Assembly (NCBI RefSeq): GCF_030457605.1
Contig: NZ_JAKDUR010000002.1
Coordinates: 86,140 to 150,139 of the forward strand
Direction: 5' to 3'
Length of the DNA: 64,000 nucleotides
Origin: Halomonas sp.
GTDB lineage: Bacteria; Pseudomonadota; Gammaproteobacteria; Pseudomonadales; Halomonadaceae
Below the pieces are notes generated by a model. It did not search any database and was not told where the DNA came from. It saw nothing but the letters and a program-made list of their open reading frames with translations. Made by a program: the position numbers and the translations under genes. This document shows, piece by piece, positions 9,353-16,930 of the stretch (position 1 is the stretch's first letter; each line of letters starts with the position of its first letter).

Positions 9353-9505
9353 CTCCCAGGGTAAAACCGGCGCGGGTGACACAGCCTGCTACCCGCGGAT
9401 ATGAACTTTGGTTGCATAAGCGAGTCACACAGGTACGCGCAGCACAAGGACGCGACCAATGCCAGATGCGGCACGCTGCCTTGTGTGGCCTGAAGAAGGC
9501 ACCAC

Positions 9506-9535
9506 TTGACAGCAGAACGTCGCAAGCACAAAAAT
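9506..9535 (+). promoter_or_regulatory. Possible sigma-70 promoter for azurin
   Basis: A perfect TTGACA (9506-9511) is followed after 18 bases by AAAAAT (9530-9535), four of six matches to the -10 consensus. It lies about 110 bp before the azurin start in a 293-bp gap that otherwise shows no gene. The -10 match is weak. Confidence 0.35.
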
Positions 9536-9645
9536 GGAATGCGTATTACTATTAGCAGAATACTGAACGCTGGCAGCAGTACATCACCAACTGCTTGATC
9601 AAAAGATTCTGCTAACTCATCTCTGATAATCACAAGGATCTTCAC

Positions 9646-10122
9646 ATGAAAACTTCCTGGATGCTGATTCCCGCCGCTGCCTTTGCCGCCATGGCCTTTG
9701 CTTCTCCGACAATGGCCGCTGACGACGGCGCCTGCGAGCTGACCATCGAAGGCAACGATCAGATGCAGTTCAACAAGGACGAAATGAGCGTTCCGGCAAG
9801 CTGCGACGAAGTCACGGTTACACTTGAGCACACCGGCGAAATGGCCGCCAGCGCCATGGGTCACAACTGGGTACTGGCAGGCTCTGATGAATACGAAGAG
9901 ATCGCCAAGGCCGGCATGAGCGAAGGGCTGGACAACGACTACCTGCCCCAGGACGATGACCGCATCATCGCCCATACCGACGTGATCGGCGGTGGCGAGA
10001 GCACCAGCGTCACCTTCTCCACCGAAGGCCTTGAAGACCGCGACCTGACCTTCTTCTGCTCCTTCCCGGGTCACTACGCTGCCATGAACGGCACGTTTAC
10101 TGTGACCAAGGAAGAGGAATAA
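9646..10122 (+). CDS. azu: Azurin, periplasmic blue copper protein
   Basis: Small electron carrier of the cupredoxin fold, 158 residues. A signal peptide of about 24 residues ends in TMAA before DDGACEL. The mature part has the azurin disulfide pair Cys30/Cys53 and the type-1 copper ligands His73 (in GHNW), Cys138 and His143 (FFCSFPGH) and Met147 (AAMNG). It is monocistronic, with a strong terminator after it. Azurins pass electrons to cytochrome oxidase or peroxidase, or in denitrification to nitrite reductase; no such partner is adjacent, so the physiological acceptor is unknown. Confidence 0.94.
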   Translation: MKTSWMLIPAAAFAAMAFASPTMAADDGACELTIEGNDQMQFNKDEMSVPASCDEVTVTLEHTGEMAASAMGHNWVLAGSDEYEEIAKAGMSEGLDNDYLPQDDDRIIAHTDVIGGGESTSVTFSTEGLEDRDLTFFCSFPGHYAAMNGTFTVTKEEE

Positions 10123-10166
10123 GGCCAACTGCCTGACCTTCAAGACACGCACTAAACGTGTTGGTT

Positions 10167-10205
10167 AAAAAAAGTGCGCCGCATTCAATTGTGGCGCACT
10201 TTTTA
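10167..10205. terminator. Bidirectional rho-independent terminator
   Basis: A 10-bp stem AAAGTGCGCC / GGCGCACTTT encloses a 12-base loop, flanked by an A-run on the left and a T-run on the right. It lies between the convergent azu and MFS genes and can serve both. Confidence 0.88.
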
Positions 10206-10216
10206 ATGGCTGCTCA

Positions 10217-11452
10217 CTATAACCCCTGGCTCTGCTTCATGGCCTCGGGATAGCGTCCGGGATTAAAGCGCAGCGTTACCAGCAACATGGCGACAATACC
10301 CACGGCCAGCACCGCCCAGGCGGTGATAAAACTGCCGGTCATTTCGCGCAGGGTACCGCTGACCCACGGCGACATGGCGTTAAGCATAAAGCCAAAGCCC
10401 TGCATGAAGGCGGCAAGGCGCCCTGCCGCCCGAGCATCGGGCAGGTGGTCAAGCGCCAGAATCAGCCCCAGCGAGAAACTCGCCCCCAGCCCGAAGCCGC
10501 CAATGGCGTTCCACAGAAGCGCCAACGACTTCGGCATGAAAATAAAGCCCAGGTACCCCACCAGCTGCGCAGTCAGGCTGGCGCCCAAAAGCCAACGGCG
10601 GTCAATGTTTTTCTGACGCTGGGCCAATGCCGGCATAATCAGCGCGGCAAGCACCTGAAAGATGGTCATCCACGCCAACAACCGCCCGCCGGCCACAGCA
10701 CTCCAGCCCAGCTCCTGATAATACACCGGCAGCCACGTCACCACGCTTGAATAACCCGAGTTGATCACGCCAAAAAACAGCGCCAAAAGCCAGGCGCGCT
10801 TTAAAAACCAGGGGCGCACGCCGTCAATCGCCGTGGTGTCCGCCGATGGTGCGGCACGGCGGCGAAAAATCAAAAACCAGCCGGCCAGCGTAATAAGCGC
10901 CGGCACCCACCAGATACCCACGCCCAGCTGCCAACCACCCGCTTCGGCCAGTTGCGGACTGATCCACGCGGACAGACCGCCACCAGACATCAACGAAGCC
11001 GAATAAAGCCCCATGACCAGCGGCATACGCGCACCAAAGCGGCGCTTGACCAACCCCGGCACCAACGCCTGAATCAGGGCAATCCCGGCACCGCCCAGCA
11101 GCGCAGTCGATAAAAGCGTCATGCCGGTACCGCTTACCTGGCGCAGCGCACAAGCCGTCCCGATGGCCGCCAATGACAGCATAATACCGTAGCTTTCACC
11201 CAGCAGACGCTGCAGACGGCCGCTGGCAAGCGCCACCACGCCCATGCACAGAAAAGGCAACGTGGTCAGCCACGCCAGCACGCCGTAACCAAGCCCCGTA
11301 GCCATGCGGATATCTTCCATCAAGGGGCTTGCCGAGGCCAACAGCGGGCGCAGGTTCAGCCCCAGCGCCATGATGAGCAAAAGCCCGCCTACAAACCGTA
11401 GCGTTTCGGAGTGTGTCGATGTATCGCTGACCGCGCCGCCCTGTATTGTCAT
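10217..11452 (-). CDS. MFS transporter, CynX/NimT family
   Basis: A 411-residue inner-membrane major-facilitator protein with about 12 hydrophobic segments. The first helix carries LGLNLRPLLASASPL followed by a predicted acidic linker and MATGLGYG, the hallmark of the CynX/NimT cyanate and 2-nitroimidazole transporter family. The loop between helices 2 and 3 (ASGRLQRLLGE) replaces the usual MFS motif A. A GAGG ribosome site precedes the ATG. It is monocistronic. The substrate cannot be told from sequence: no cyanase gene is nearby, so export of a small anion or drug is as likely as cyanate uptake. Confidence 0.82.
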   Translation of the reverse strand: MTIQGGAVSDTSTHSETLRFVGGLLLIMALGLNLRPLLASASPLMEDIRMATGLGYGVLAWLTTLPFLCMGVVALASGRLQRLLGESYGIMLSLAAIGTACALRQVSGTGMTLLSTALLGGAGIALIQALVPGLVKRRFGARMPLVMGLYSASLMSGGGLSAWISPQLAEAGGWQLGVGIWWVPALITLAGWFLIFRRRAAPSADTTAIDGVRPWFLKRAWLLALFFGVINSGYSSVVTWLPVYYQELGWSAVAGGRLLAWMTIFQVLAALIMPALAQRQKNIDRRWLLGASLTAQLVGYLGFIFMPKSLALLWNAIGGFGLGASFSLGLILALDHLPDARAAGRLAAFMQGFGFMLNAMSPWVSGTLREMTGSFITAWAVLAVGIVAMLLVTLRFNPGRYPEAMKQSQGL

Positions 11453-11589
11453 CGTCGCCTCATGGTGATTATTCAGGGGGGATCCCCGAAGGAAAGACCC
11501 ACACTTTTAACACGCTAACGAACGGTTTTGTATACAAGGAAGGCTCATCACACCAAACAAGCGCCTGGCTGACACTTGTCGAACAACAT

Positions 11590-12954
11590 TTATGAGAGTT
11601 TCAACAACGCCAGCACGGCATCCATATCCAGCTGCTGCTCCAGGGTGTCCGCCAGGCGCTTTAGCTCGCATTCTCGGTGGGCGTCGAAGTCAACGTGCTC
11701 GGCGTGCTCAAGGCCCAGCTGCGACAGTACGGAAGCACTGATATCCGGGTACTCGAAAAGACCGTGCAGGGCGGTGCCCAGCACCTGACCGTCATTGCTG
11801 ATAGTGCCTTCTGTTGCAAAGGCTGTATCACCGGCACGAATGAAGCCAAACGGCTCTGTAGTCAACCGGCTGGTAATCGGCAGTAGCCCAAGGCCCGGCA
11901 CGCGGGTCGCGGTATTTTCTGCCTCGCCGGAGTCGTCAATCCACTCGCCCAGCATCTGCTGGCCTCCGCCAATCCCCAGCACCCTGCCGCCGTAACGCAG
12001 GTGGCGCTGAATCGACGCTGCAAAGCCCTGCTGTTCAAGCCAGCGAAGATCACTGATGACGCTCTGGCTGCTCGGTAGAATGATCGCATCAACGGGCGGT
12101 ATCGACCGGCCGGGGCCAACGAAGGTGACGTTAACCTGCGGATGGGCGCGCAACGGGTCAAAATCGGTATGGTTGCTGATGCGTGGCAGCGCGATGACGG
12201 CGACGCTCAGAGTCTGTTCGCGTTTGTCGCTCTGGCCTTCAACAATGCCGTCTTCAGCGTCCAACAGCAGGCCCTGAATATACGGCAGCGTGCCCATCAC
12301 CGGTTTATCAGTGCGGGCTTCAAGCCAGTCGAGCCCCGGGGTCAGCAGTGCGATATCGCCGCGAAAGCGGTTGATGATAAAACCCCGCGTGCGCGCCTGT
12401 TCGGATTCGCTCAGCAATGCAAGCGTGCCCACCAGCTGGGCAAACACGCCGCCGCGGTCAATATCGCCCACCAGCAGCACGGGGCAATCGGCGGCTTCGG
12501 CAAAGCCCATGTTGGCAATATCGCCTGCGCGCAGGTTGATTTCCGCGGGGCTGCCAGCGCCTTCGGCGATAATCACGTCGTGTCGCCGGCAAAGTGTCTG
12601 CCACGCAGCCATCACGCTGCGCTGCGCCGTGCGCTTGAAAGCATGGTAATCAAGCGCATCCATGTAGCCGTAGGGCCGTCCGCGCAGGATGACCTGAGCG
12701 CCTCGGTCGGTTGAAGGCTTTAACAGCACCGGGTTCATGTCGCTGTGAGGTTCAACGCCGGCGGCCTGTGCCTGTAGCGCGGTGGAACGGCCGATTTCAC
12801 CACCCTCTGCCGTCATGGCACTGTTCAGCGCCATGTTCTGCGGTTTGAACGGCGCCACCGATATGCCGCGCCGCTTGAGCACGCGGCACAGCCCGGCCAC
12901 CACGGTGCTCTTGCCGGCATCCGAGGTGGTACCCTGGATCATCAACGTGGCCAT
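11590..12954 (-). CDS. cobQ: Cobyric acid synthase homologue lacking the nucleophile cysteine
   Basis: CobQ/CbiP amidates four side chains of adenosylcobyrinic acid a,c-diamide. The N-terminal ATPase half is well kept: [10 protein letters not shown]-loop (8-16), [39 protein letters not shown], and DIANMGFA. The C-terminal glutamine-amidotransferase half is odd. The nucleophile elbow, normally GICGG(F/Y/L)QMLG, reads [10 protein letters not shown], with Gly329 where the catalytic cysteine should be. The catalytic-histidine segment LHGLF (His397) remains. At 454 residues it is somewhat short for the family (about 480-500). It could use free ammonia, be inactive, or reflect a base error (GGC for TGC). 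It lies 30 bp after another gene on the same strand. Confidence 0.85.
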   Translation of the reverse strand: MATLMIQGTTSDAGKSTVVAGLCRVLKRRGISVAPFKPQNMALNSAMTAEGGEIGRSTALQAQAAGVEPHSDMNPVLLKPSTDRGAQVILRGRPYGYMDALDYHAFKRTAQRSVMAAWQTLCRRHDVIIAEGAGSPAEINLRAGDIANMGFAEAADCPVLLVGDIDRGGVFAQLVGTLALLSESEQARTRGFIINRFRGDIALLTPGLDWLEARTDKPVMGTLPYIQGLLLDAEDGIVEGQSDKREQTLSVAVIALPRISNHTDFDPLRAHPQVNVTFVGPGRSIPPVDAIILPSSQSVISDLRWLEQQGFAASIQRHLRYGGRVLGIGGGQQMLGEWIDDSGEAENTATRVPGLGLLPITSRLTTEPFGFIRAGDTAFATEGTISNDGQVLGTALHGLFEYPDISASVLSQLGLEHAEHVDFDAHRECELKRLADTLEQQLDMDAVLALLKLS

Positions 12955-12984
12955 ACCGCTCTCCTTGAGGTGAAGCCACGTAGC

Positions 12985-13467
12985 TTAACGGTTCAGCAGC
13001 TCGCGTAAAATCAGGTTGATCACCGCGTCTTCGGGGTTGTCGTAGCCGCGGGGGGCATCGTTGTCATAGCGACGGTATTCCTGGCGATAGCGCGAGTCGC
13101 CGAGAATATCGCGCAGCCGCGCTTCGTGCTGCCGATCAAGATCCCGGTAAGCGCGTTCGCGTGCCCAATCGGAGCGAAAGCGACGCTGGCCCAGCTCACG
13201 GTAGTCCCGCGAGCGCTGGCGGTTAAAGCGCTCAAGCGCACGGCGCTGCTCGCGATCCAGCTGGCGATCATGGCGATTCCAGTCGTCGTTTTTGCGCGTG
13301 GCACCGCTGTAACCGTCGGTAGCCCCCGAGTAGCTGTCCGTAGCACCGCTGTAACCATCGTGACGGCGGTCGGCCTGGGCGCTGCCCGCGCTCAGCAACA
13401 CGGCAAGCGCCACGGCGCTCGCTATCCCCTGGCTGGTATGCACTAACGTTTTGCATAAACCTCGCAT
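12985..13467 (-). CDS. Secreted, arginine-rich protein with YSGATD repeats
   Basis: I do not recognise the family. It is 160 residues. A signal peptide occupies about residues 1-32 (hydrophobic ASAVALAVLLSAG, then AQA before DRRHDG). The mature N-terminus has three tandem copies of a seven-residue unit, YSGATDS / YSGATDG / YSGATRK. A strongly charged middle rich in Arg, Asp, Tyr and Glu (DRQLDREQRRALERFNRQ) is likely helical, and the tail is NPEDAVINLILRELLNR. A GGAG ribosome site supports the start. It is 30 bp upstream of cobQ on the same strand, so co-transcription is possible, though no functional link is apparent. Confidence 0.7.
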   Translation of the reverse strand: MRGLCKTLVHTSQGIASAVALAVLLSAGSAQADRRHDGYSGATDSYSGATDGYSGATRKNDDWNRHDRQLDREQRRALERFNRQRSRDYRELGQRRFRSDWARERAYRDLDRQHEARLRDILGDSRYRQEYRRYDNDAPRGYDNPEDAVINLILRELLNR

Positions 13468-13619
13468 GTTAAGGCTCCATTTATTCTGATGAACACATCG
13501 GCACTATTTTAAGCGATAACGCATGTGTCTGACCGCGCCACCGGCGAAATCCTTATTGCCTGCCAGGTGTTCACAAACATGGCAAAAGCGCCTGATACGT
13601 TGTCGAACCAACTGGCATG

Positions 13620-13658
13620 AAAAAAGCGCCCCGCAGTTCAAATGCGGGGCGCTTTTTT
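13620..13658. terminator. Strong bidirectional terminator
   Basis: A long near-perfect stem, AAAAAAGCGCCCCGCA on the left and its complement on the right, with a 7-base loop and T-run. It lies just after the stop of the minus-strand ytoQ-like gene and insulates it from the YSGATD protein gene. Confidence 0.93.
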
Positions 13659-13691
13659 ACGTGACGCAAGCCAAAACGGCTTAAGCCATGA

Positions 13692-14132
13692 TCAGGCCTT
13701 GAGCACGTAGCGCAGGATCTCTACCACCTGGTCGGTAGTGGTGCACCAGGCCTGGGCTTCGGCGTCGACTTCCTTCAGCGGGTGAACGATGTCTTCGCTG
13801 TGCAGGGTGACGTAGGGCTTGGCCAGCGCGGCGCAGTAGCCGGCGTCAAAGGCGGCGTTCCACTGCTTGTACTTGTCGCCAAAGCGGACAACGACCAGGT
13901 CGCTCTGCTCGATCAGCGTGCGGGTGCGGATGGAGTTGACCTTGGACGACTGGTGGTCGCGCCAGAACTGCTTGTCCTGTGCGCTGATGTGGTCACCGGC
14001 GGCATCGCTGGCGTCGTGGTCGGTCACCGGTGCGGTGAATACCACGTCCAGGCCGGCGGCTTCGGCGCCGCGCTGGATGTCATCGCGCCAGTCGGTGTGG
14101 ATCTCGCCGGAAAGGTAAACGTAAAAGCTCAT
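13692..14132 (-). CDS. YtoQ-family protein
   Basis: A 146-residue cytoplasmic protein of the YtoQ family, which resembles nucleoside 2-deoxyribosyltransferases. It begins with the conserved MSFYVYLSGEIHTDWR and contains FTAPVTDHDASD, a DHQSSKVNSIRTRTLI segment and DLVVVRFGDKYKQWNAAFDAG, all typical of the family. The biochemical role has not been settled. A strong AGGAG ribosome site and its own terminator indicate a single-gene unit, and a perfect inverted repeat lies 66 bp upstream. Confidence 0.85.
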   Translation of the reverse strand: MSFYVYLSGEIHTDWRDDIQRGAEAAGLDVVFTAPVTDHDASDAAGDHISAQDKQFWRDHQSSKVNSIRTRTLIEQSDLVVVRFGDKYKQWNAAFDAGYCAALAKPYVTLHSEDIVHPLKEVDAEAQAWCTTTDQVVEILRYVLKA

Positions 14133-14197
14133 GGAAATCTCCTGCTATTGATCATGAACGGTGAGTCACGGAGGGCGTCATGATAGCCCATATCGCG

Positions 14198-14220
14198 TTT
14201 ATGGAAAATCCTTCCATAAA
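14198..14220. promoter_or_regulatory. Perfect AT-rich inverted repeat upstream of ytoQ-like gene
   Basis: A 9-bp perfect inverted repeat, TTTATGGAA-AATCC-TTCCATAAA, lies between the end of btuD and the start of the ytoQ-like gene. On the minus strand it precedes a possible -10 (TATCAT, about 14180-14185), so it would overlap the -35 region, a usual repressor position. Confidence 0.4.
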
Positions 14221-14243
14221 TATGCCCCCGGGCAGAGGCGTCG

Positions 14244-15029
14244 TCAGCCGTTTACCGGCACAAACACCGGCGCGCCGTCGACGTCCACCACGCGCAGCCG
14301 CTGGCGATAAAGCTGCTCCAGCGCGCAGGGCTCAAGCATTGTCTGCGCCTCGCCCCAGCAGGCCTCGCCGTCGGGGTACAGCAGCAATACGTGGCTGCAC
14401 CAGCGAGCGGCCAGGTTCAAGTCGTGCAGGCACAGTACCAGCGCACGGCCGGCGGCGGCCTGCTCGGCCATCAGCGCCATGACCGCGCTCTGGTGGTGCA
14501 GGTCCAGGTGGTTGGTGGGCTCATCCACCAGCCACACGCCGGGGTCCTGGGTCAGCAGCGTGGCAACGGCCACCCGCTGGCGCTCGCCGCCGGAGAGCGT
14601 GCCCACCTGCCGGTGGCACAAATGCGCTACGTCAAGCCGCTCAAGGGCCGCCTGCACGCGCCGGGCGTCCTCGGCGCTTTCCCGCTGCCAGTACGACAGA
14701 TAGGGATGCCGGCCGAGCATCGCGGTTTCTTCAACCGTCGCCGGGAAGCCGTCGCCGCGTTCCTGAAACAGGATGCCCAGCTTTTGCGCCACGCCGCGGC
14801 GGCGCATGCGAGAAAGCGCGGTATCGTCAAGCATCACCTGCCCGGCCCGGGGTGCTATCAGACCGGCGAGGGTGTGCAAAAGCGTGGTCTTGCCCGCGCC
14901 GTTGGGGCCAAGCACGCCCCATACCTGCCCCGGTTGTACGGCGAGATTCAGCGCTCGGCCACCGGGCCTGCCGGGCACGTCGATAATCAGATCCTGCGCG
15001 GTGAGTACGCTCGTCGTGGGCGTGGTCAT
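14244..15029 (-). CDS. btuD: Cobalamin ABC transporter ATPase
   Basis: ATPase of the corrinoid importer BtuCDF, 261 residues. Walker A is GPNGAGKT, the Q-loop is in ILFQERGDGFPAT, the signature is LSGGERQR, Walker B is VWLVDEPTNHLD, and the switch histidine is in CLHDLNLA. The start at 15029 overlaps the btuC stop codon in a TGATG junction; a longer upstream frame is btuC read in another phase. The family alone could be a siderophore or haem ATPase; the btuB and riboswitch context supports cobalamin. Confidence 0.92.
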   Translation of the reverse strand: MTTPTTSVLTAQDLIIDVPGRPGGRALNLAVQPGQVWGVLGPNGAGKTTLLHTLAGLIAPRAGQVMLDDTALSRMRRRGVAQKLGILFQERGDGFPATVEETAMLGRHPYLSYWQRESAEDARRVQAALERLDVAHLCHRQVGTLSGGERQRVAVATLLTQDPGVWLVDEPTNHLDLHHQSAVMALMAEQAAAGRALVLCLHDLNLAARWCSHVLLLYPDGEACWGEAQTMLEPCALEQLYRQRLRVVDVDGAPVFVPVNG

Positions 15030-16009
15030 CAGCGGCTCCGGTGGAGCAGAAACAGAAACGTCGGCACGCCCAACAGCGCGGTAATCACGCCGACCGGCAG
15101 CTGCTCCGGGGCGATCACCGTGCGCGCCAGCGTATCCGCCAGCAGCAAAAGCGTGCCGCCGGCCAGCGCGCAGGCGGGCAGCGCAATACGCTGGTCGTTG
15201 CCCAGCAGCAGGCGCAGCATGTGCGGCACGATAAGCCCCACAAAGCCGATGCTGCCCGCCGTAGCCACGGCCACCGCAGTAAGCAGGCTGGCCACGGCAT
15301 AGATGCCCCACTCGAGCGGGCGGGTCTCGACCCCCAGCGCCGCCGCCTGCTGCGGCCCCCGGGCCAGCACGTTAAGGCTGCGCCCCAGCGGCAAAAGCAC
15401 CGCGCAGGTCAGCGCCAGCAGCACAAGGGCAAGCGCCGGCGTGCGGGCGTAGGACAGATCGCCCATCAGCCAGTAGAGCATCCCCGGCAGGCGCTCGGCG
15501 GGCGTCATGGAAAGCATCAGGGTAATCAGCGCGCCCCAGCCCGAGGCCACCACAATGCCGGTCAGCAGTAGCCGCGAGGCCGCCCAGCCGCCGCGCCCGT
15601 GGGCCAGGCCAAACACCAGAAGCGTGGAAAAAAGCGCGCCGCCGAAGGCCGAGGTGGAGGCCAGCAGGCCGCCCAGCCCCAGCAGCATGGCGCCAAGCGC
15701 CCCCACCGCCGCACCGCCGGAGATACCCAGCACGTAGGGGTCGGCCAGCGGGTTGCGCAGCAGCACCTGCATCAGCGCCCCGGCCACGGCCAGAAGCCCG
15801 CCCACGGCAAAGGCGGACAGCGCCCGGGGCAGGCGCAGCTCCAGCACCATGGTCCGCGCCAGGCCGTCGCCCTCACCCCGGGCAATGGCCCACAGCTGGT
15901 CCAGCGAGATCGACGCGCTGCCCACGCCAAGCGATGCGCCAAGGGCCAACAGCGCCCCCAGCGCCAGCAGCACGAGCGGCAGCGCCGCTGGGTAACGCAC
16001 CTGACGCAT
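15029..16009 (-). CDS. btuC: Cobalamin ABC transporter permease, FecCD family
   Basis: Inner-membrane channel subunit, 326 residues with about ten hydrophobic segments, matching the FecCD/BtuC family. Family landmarks include RLPRALSAFAVGGLLAVAGALMQ and NPLADPYVLGISGGAAVGA near residues 60-105, and GFVGLIVPHMLRLLLG near residue 265. Its ATG overlaps the btuF stop (TAATG), so btuF-btuC-btuD are translationally linked. Substrate assignment rests on the neighbours and the riboswitch. Confidence 0.92.
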   Translation of the reverse strand: MRQVRYPAALPLVLLALGALLALGASLGVGSASISLDQLWAIARGEGDGLARTMVLELRLPRALSAFAVGGLLAVAGALMQVLLRNPLADPYVLGISGGAAVGALGAMLLGLGGLLASTSAFGGALFSTLLVFGLAHGRGGWAASRLLLTGIVVASGWGALITLMLSMTPAERLPGMLYWLMGDLSYARTPALALVLLALTCAVLLPLGRSLNVLARGPQQAAALGVETRPLEWGIYAVASLLTAVAVATAGSIGFVGLIVPHMLRLLLGNDQRIALPACALAGGTLLLLADTLARTVIAPEQLPVGVITALLGVPTFLFLLHRSR

Positions 16010-16923
16010 TACTCGGCGCTGGCCTGCGTTTGACGTGCCTGGTCGATGCGCTCGCAGAGGCTGGTCGCGCCCTGCAAAAAGCGCGGGGTGGGCCGCACCA
16101 GCGGGTCTGCGGGCACGGTATAGAGATTGCCTCGGGCCACGGCGGCCAGGCCCGAATACTGCCGCCAGTGCTCAAGCCAGGCGTTATCCACCGAGTCGTC
16201 GTCGCTGCCGGTGATGATCACCTCGGGGTTGGCGTCCAGCACCGCTTCGTCGCTCAGCCGCGGCACCAGCCGGGGGCGCTCGCCAAACACGTTGACCCCG
16301 CCGCAATCACGAATCGCCCGGCCGATCAGGTGCTCGTCGTTGAGGCTCATCAGCGGTGAGTCCCACACCTGATAAAACACCCGCACCGGTTCGTGCTCGC
16401 TATAGCGGGCTTTCAGCTCGGCCATGCCCGCAACAAACGCCTCCGCTTCTTGTTCAGCGGTGGCTTCGCTGCCGGCAAGGCGGCCCAGTCGCTCAAGCGT
16501 ATCGGCCACGCCATCGACCGTGCGCGGCTCGATGTAAAACACCCGGATGCCCAGCGATTCAAGCGTTTCCAGCTGCTTTTCCGGGTTGCCGGTGACCCAG
16601 CCGACGACCAGATCCGGCTCAAGCCCCACCAGCGCTTCGAGGTCGATTCGGTTGTAATCGCCAACGATGGGCAGCTTGCGGGCGGGCGGCGGGTAGTCGC
16701 TGTGGGCGACCACGGCCACCACCTTCTCCCCCGCGCCGGCGGCAAAGGCTAGCTCGGTAGCCCCGGGGGACAGCGCGACAATGCGCCGGGCCGGGGCTTC
16801 AAGGCAGACCTTGCGTTCCAGATCATCCACGGCGCAGGGAGCATCCTCCGTGCCGGCGGATGCCCCCTGGGTGACGAGCGCAAGCGCGAGGGCCGCTGCT
16901 GCCAGCGGCCCTGCTGTGCGCAT
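16009..16923 (-). CDS. btuF: Cobalamin periplasmic binding protein
   Basis: Helical-backbone binding protein (TroA/BtuF fold), about 304 residues. A signal peptide ending near ASA leads the protein, then come RIVALSPGATELAFAAGAG, a PIVGDYNRIDLEALVGLEPDLVVGW segment typical of BtuF, the long connecting helix, and a C-terminal lobe with ITGSDDDS. Two starts are possible: the ATG at 16923, 7 bases after the btuB stop, or an in-frame GTG at 16941 overlapping btuB. Neither has a strong ribosome site; the ATG is used here. It delivers corrinoids to BtuC. Confidence 0.9.
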   Translation of the reverse strand: MRTAGPLAAAALALALVTQGASAGTEDAPCAVDDLERKVCLEAPARRIVALSPGATELAFAAGAGEKVVAVVAHSDYPPPARKLPIVGDYNRIDLEALVGLEPDLVVGWVTGNPEKQLETLESLGIRVFYIEPRTVDGVADTLERLGRLAGSEATAEQEAEAFVAGMAELKARYSEHEPVRVFYQVWDSPLMSLNDEHLIGRAIRDCGGVNVFGERPRLVPRLSDEAVLDANPEVIITGSDDDSVDNAWLEHWRQYSGLAAVARGNLYTVPADPLVRPTPRFLQGATSLCERIDQARQTQASAE

Positions 16924-16930
16924 TGGCCGC

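Noticed and set aside
11590..12954. cobQ as a plain pseudogene
   Set aside because: The frame is intact over its whole length and the ATPase half is well conserved; only the nucleophile is lost.
12985..13467. YSGATD repeats as a CRISPR or DNA-level repeat array
   Set aside because: Only three 21-base units occur and they lie in frame within a signal-peptide-bearing protein.
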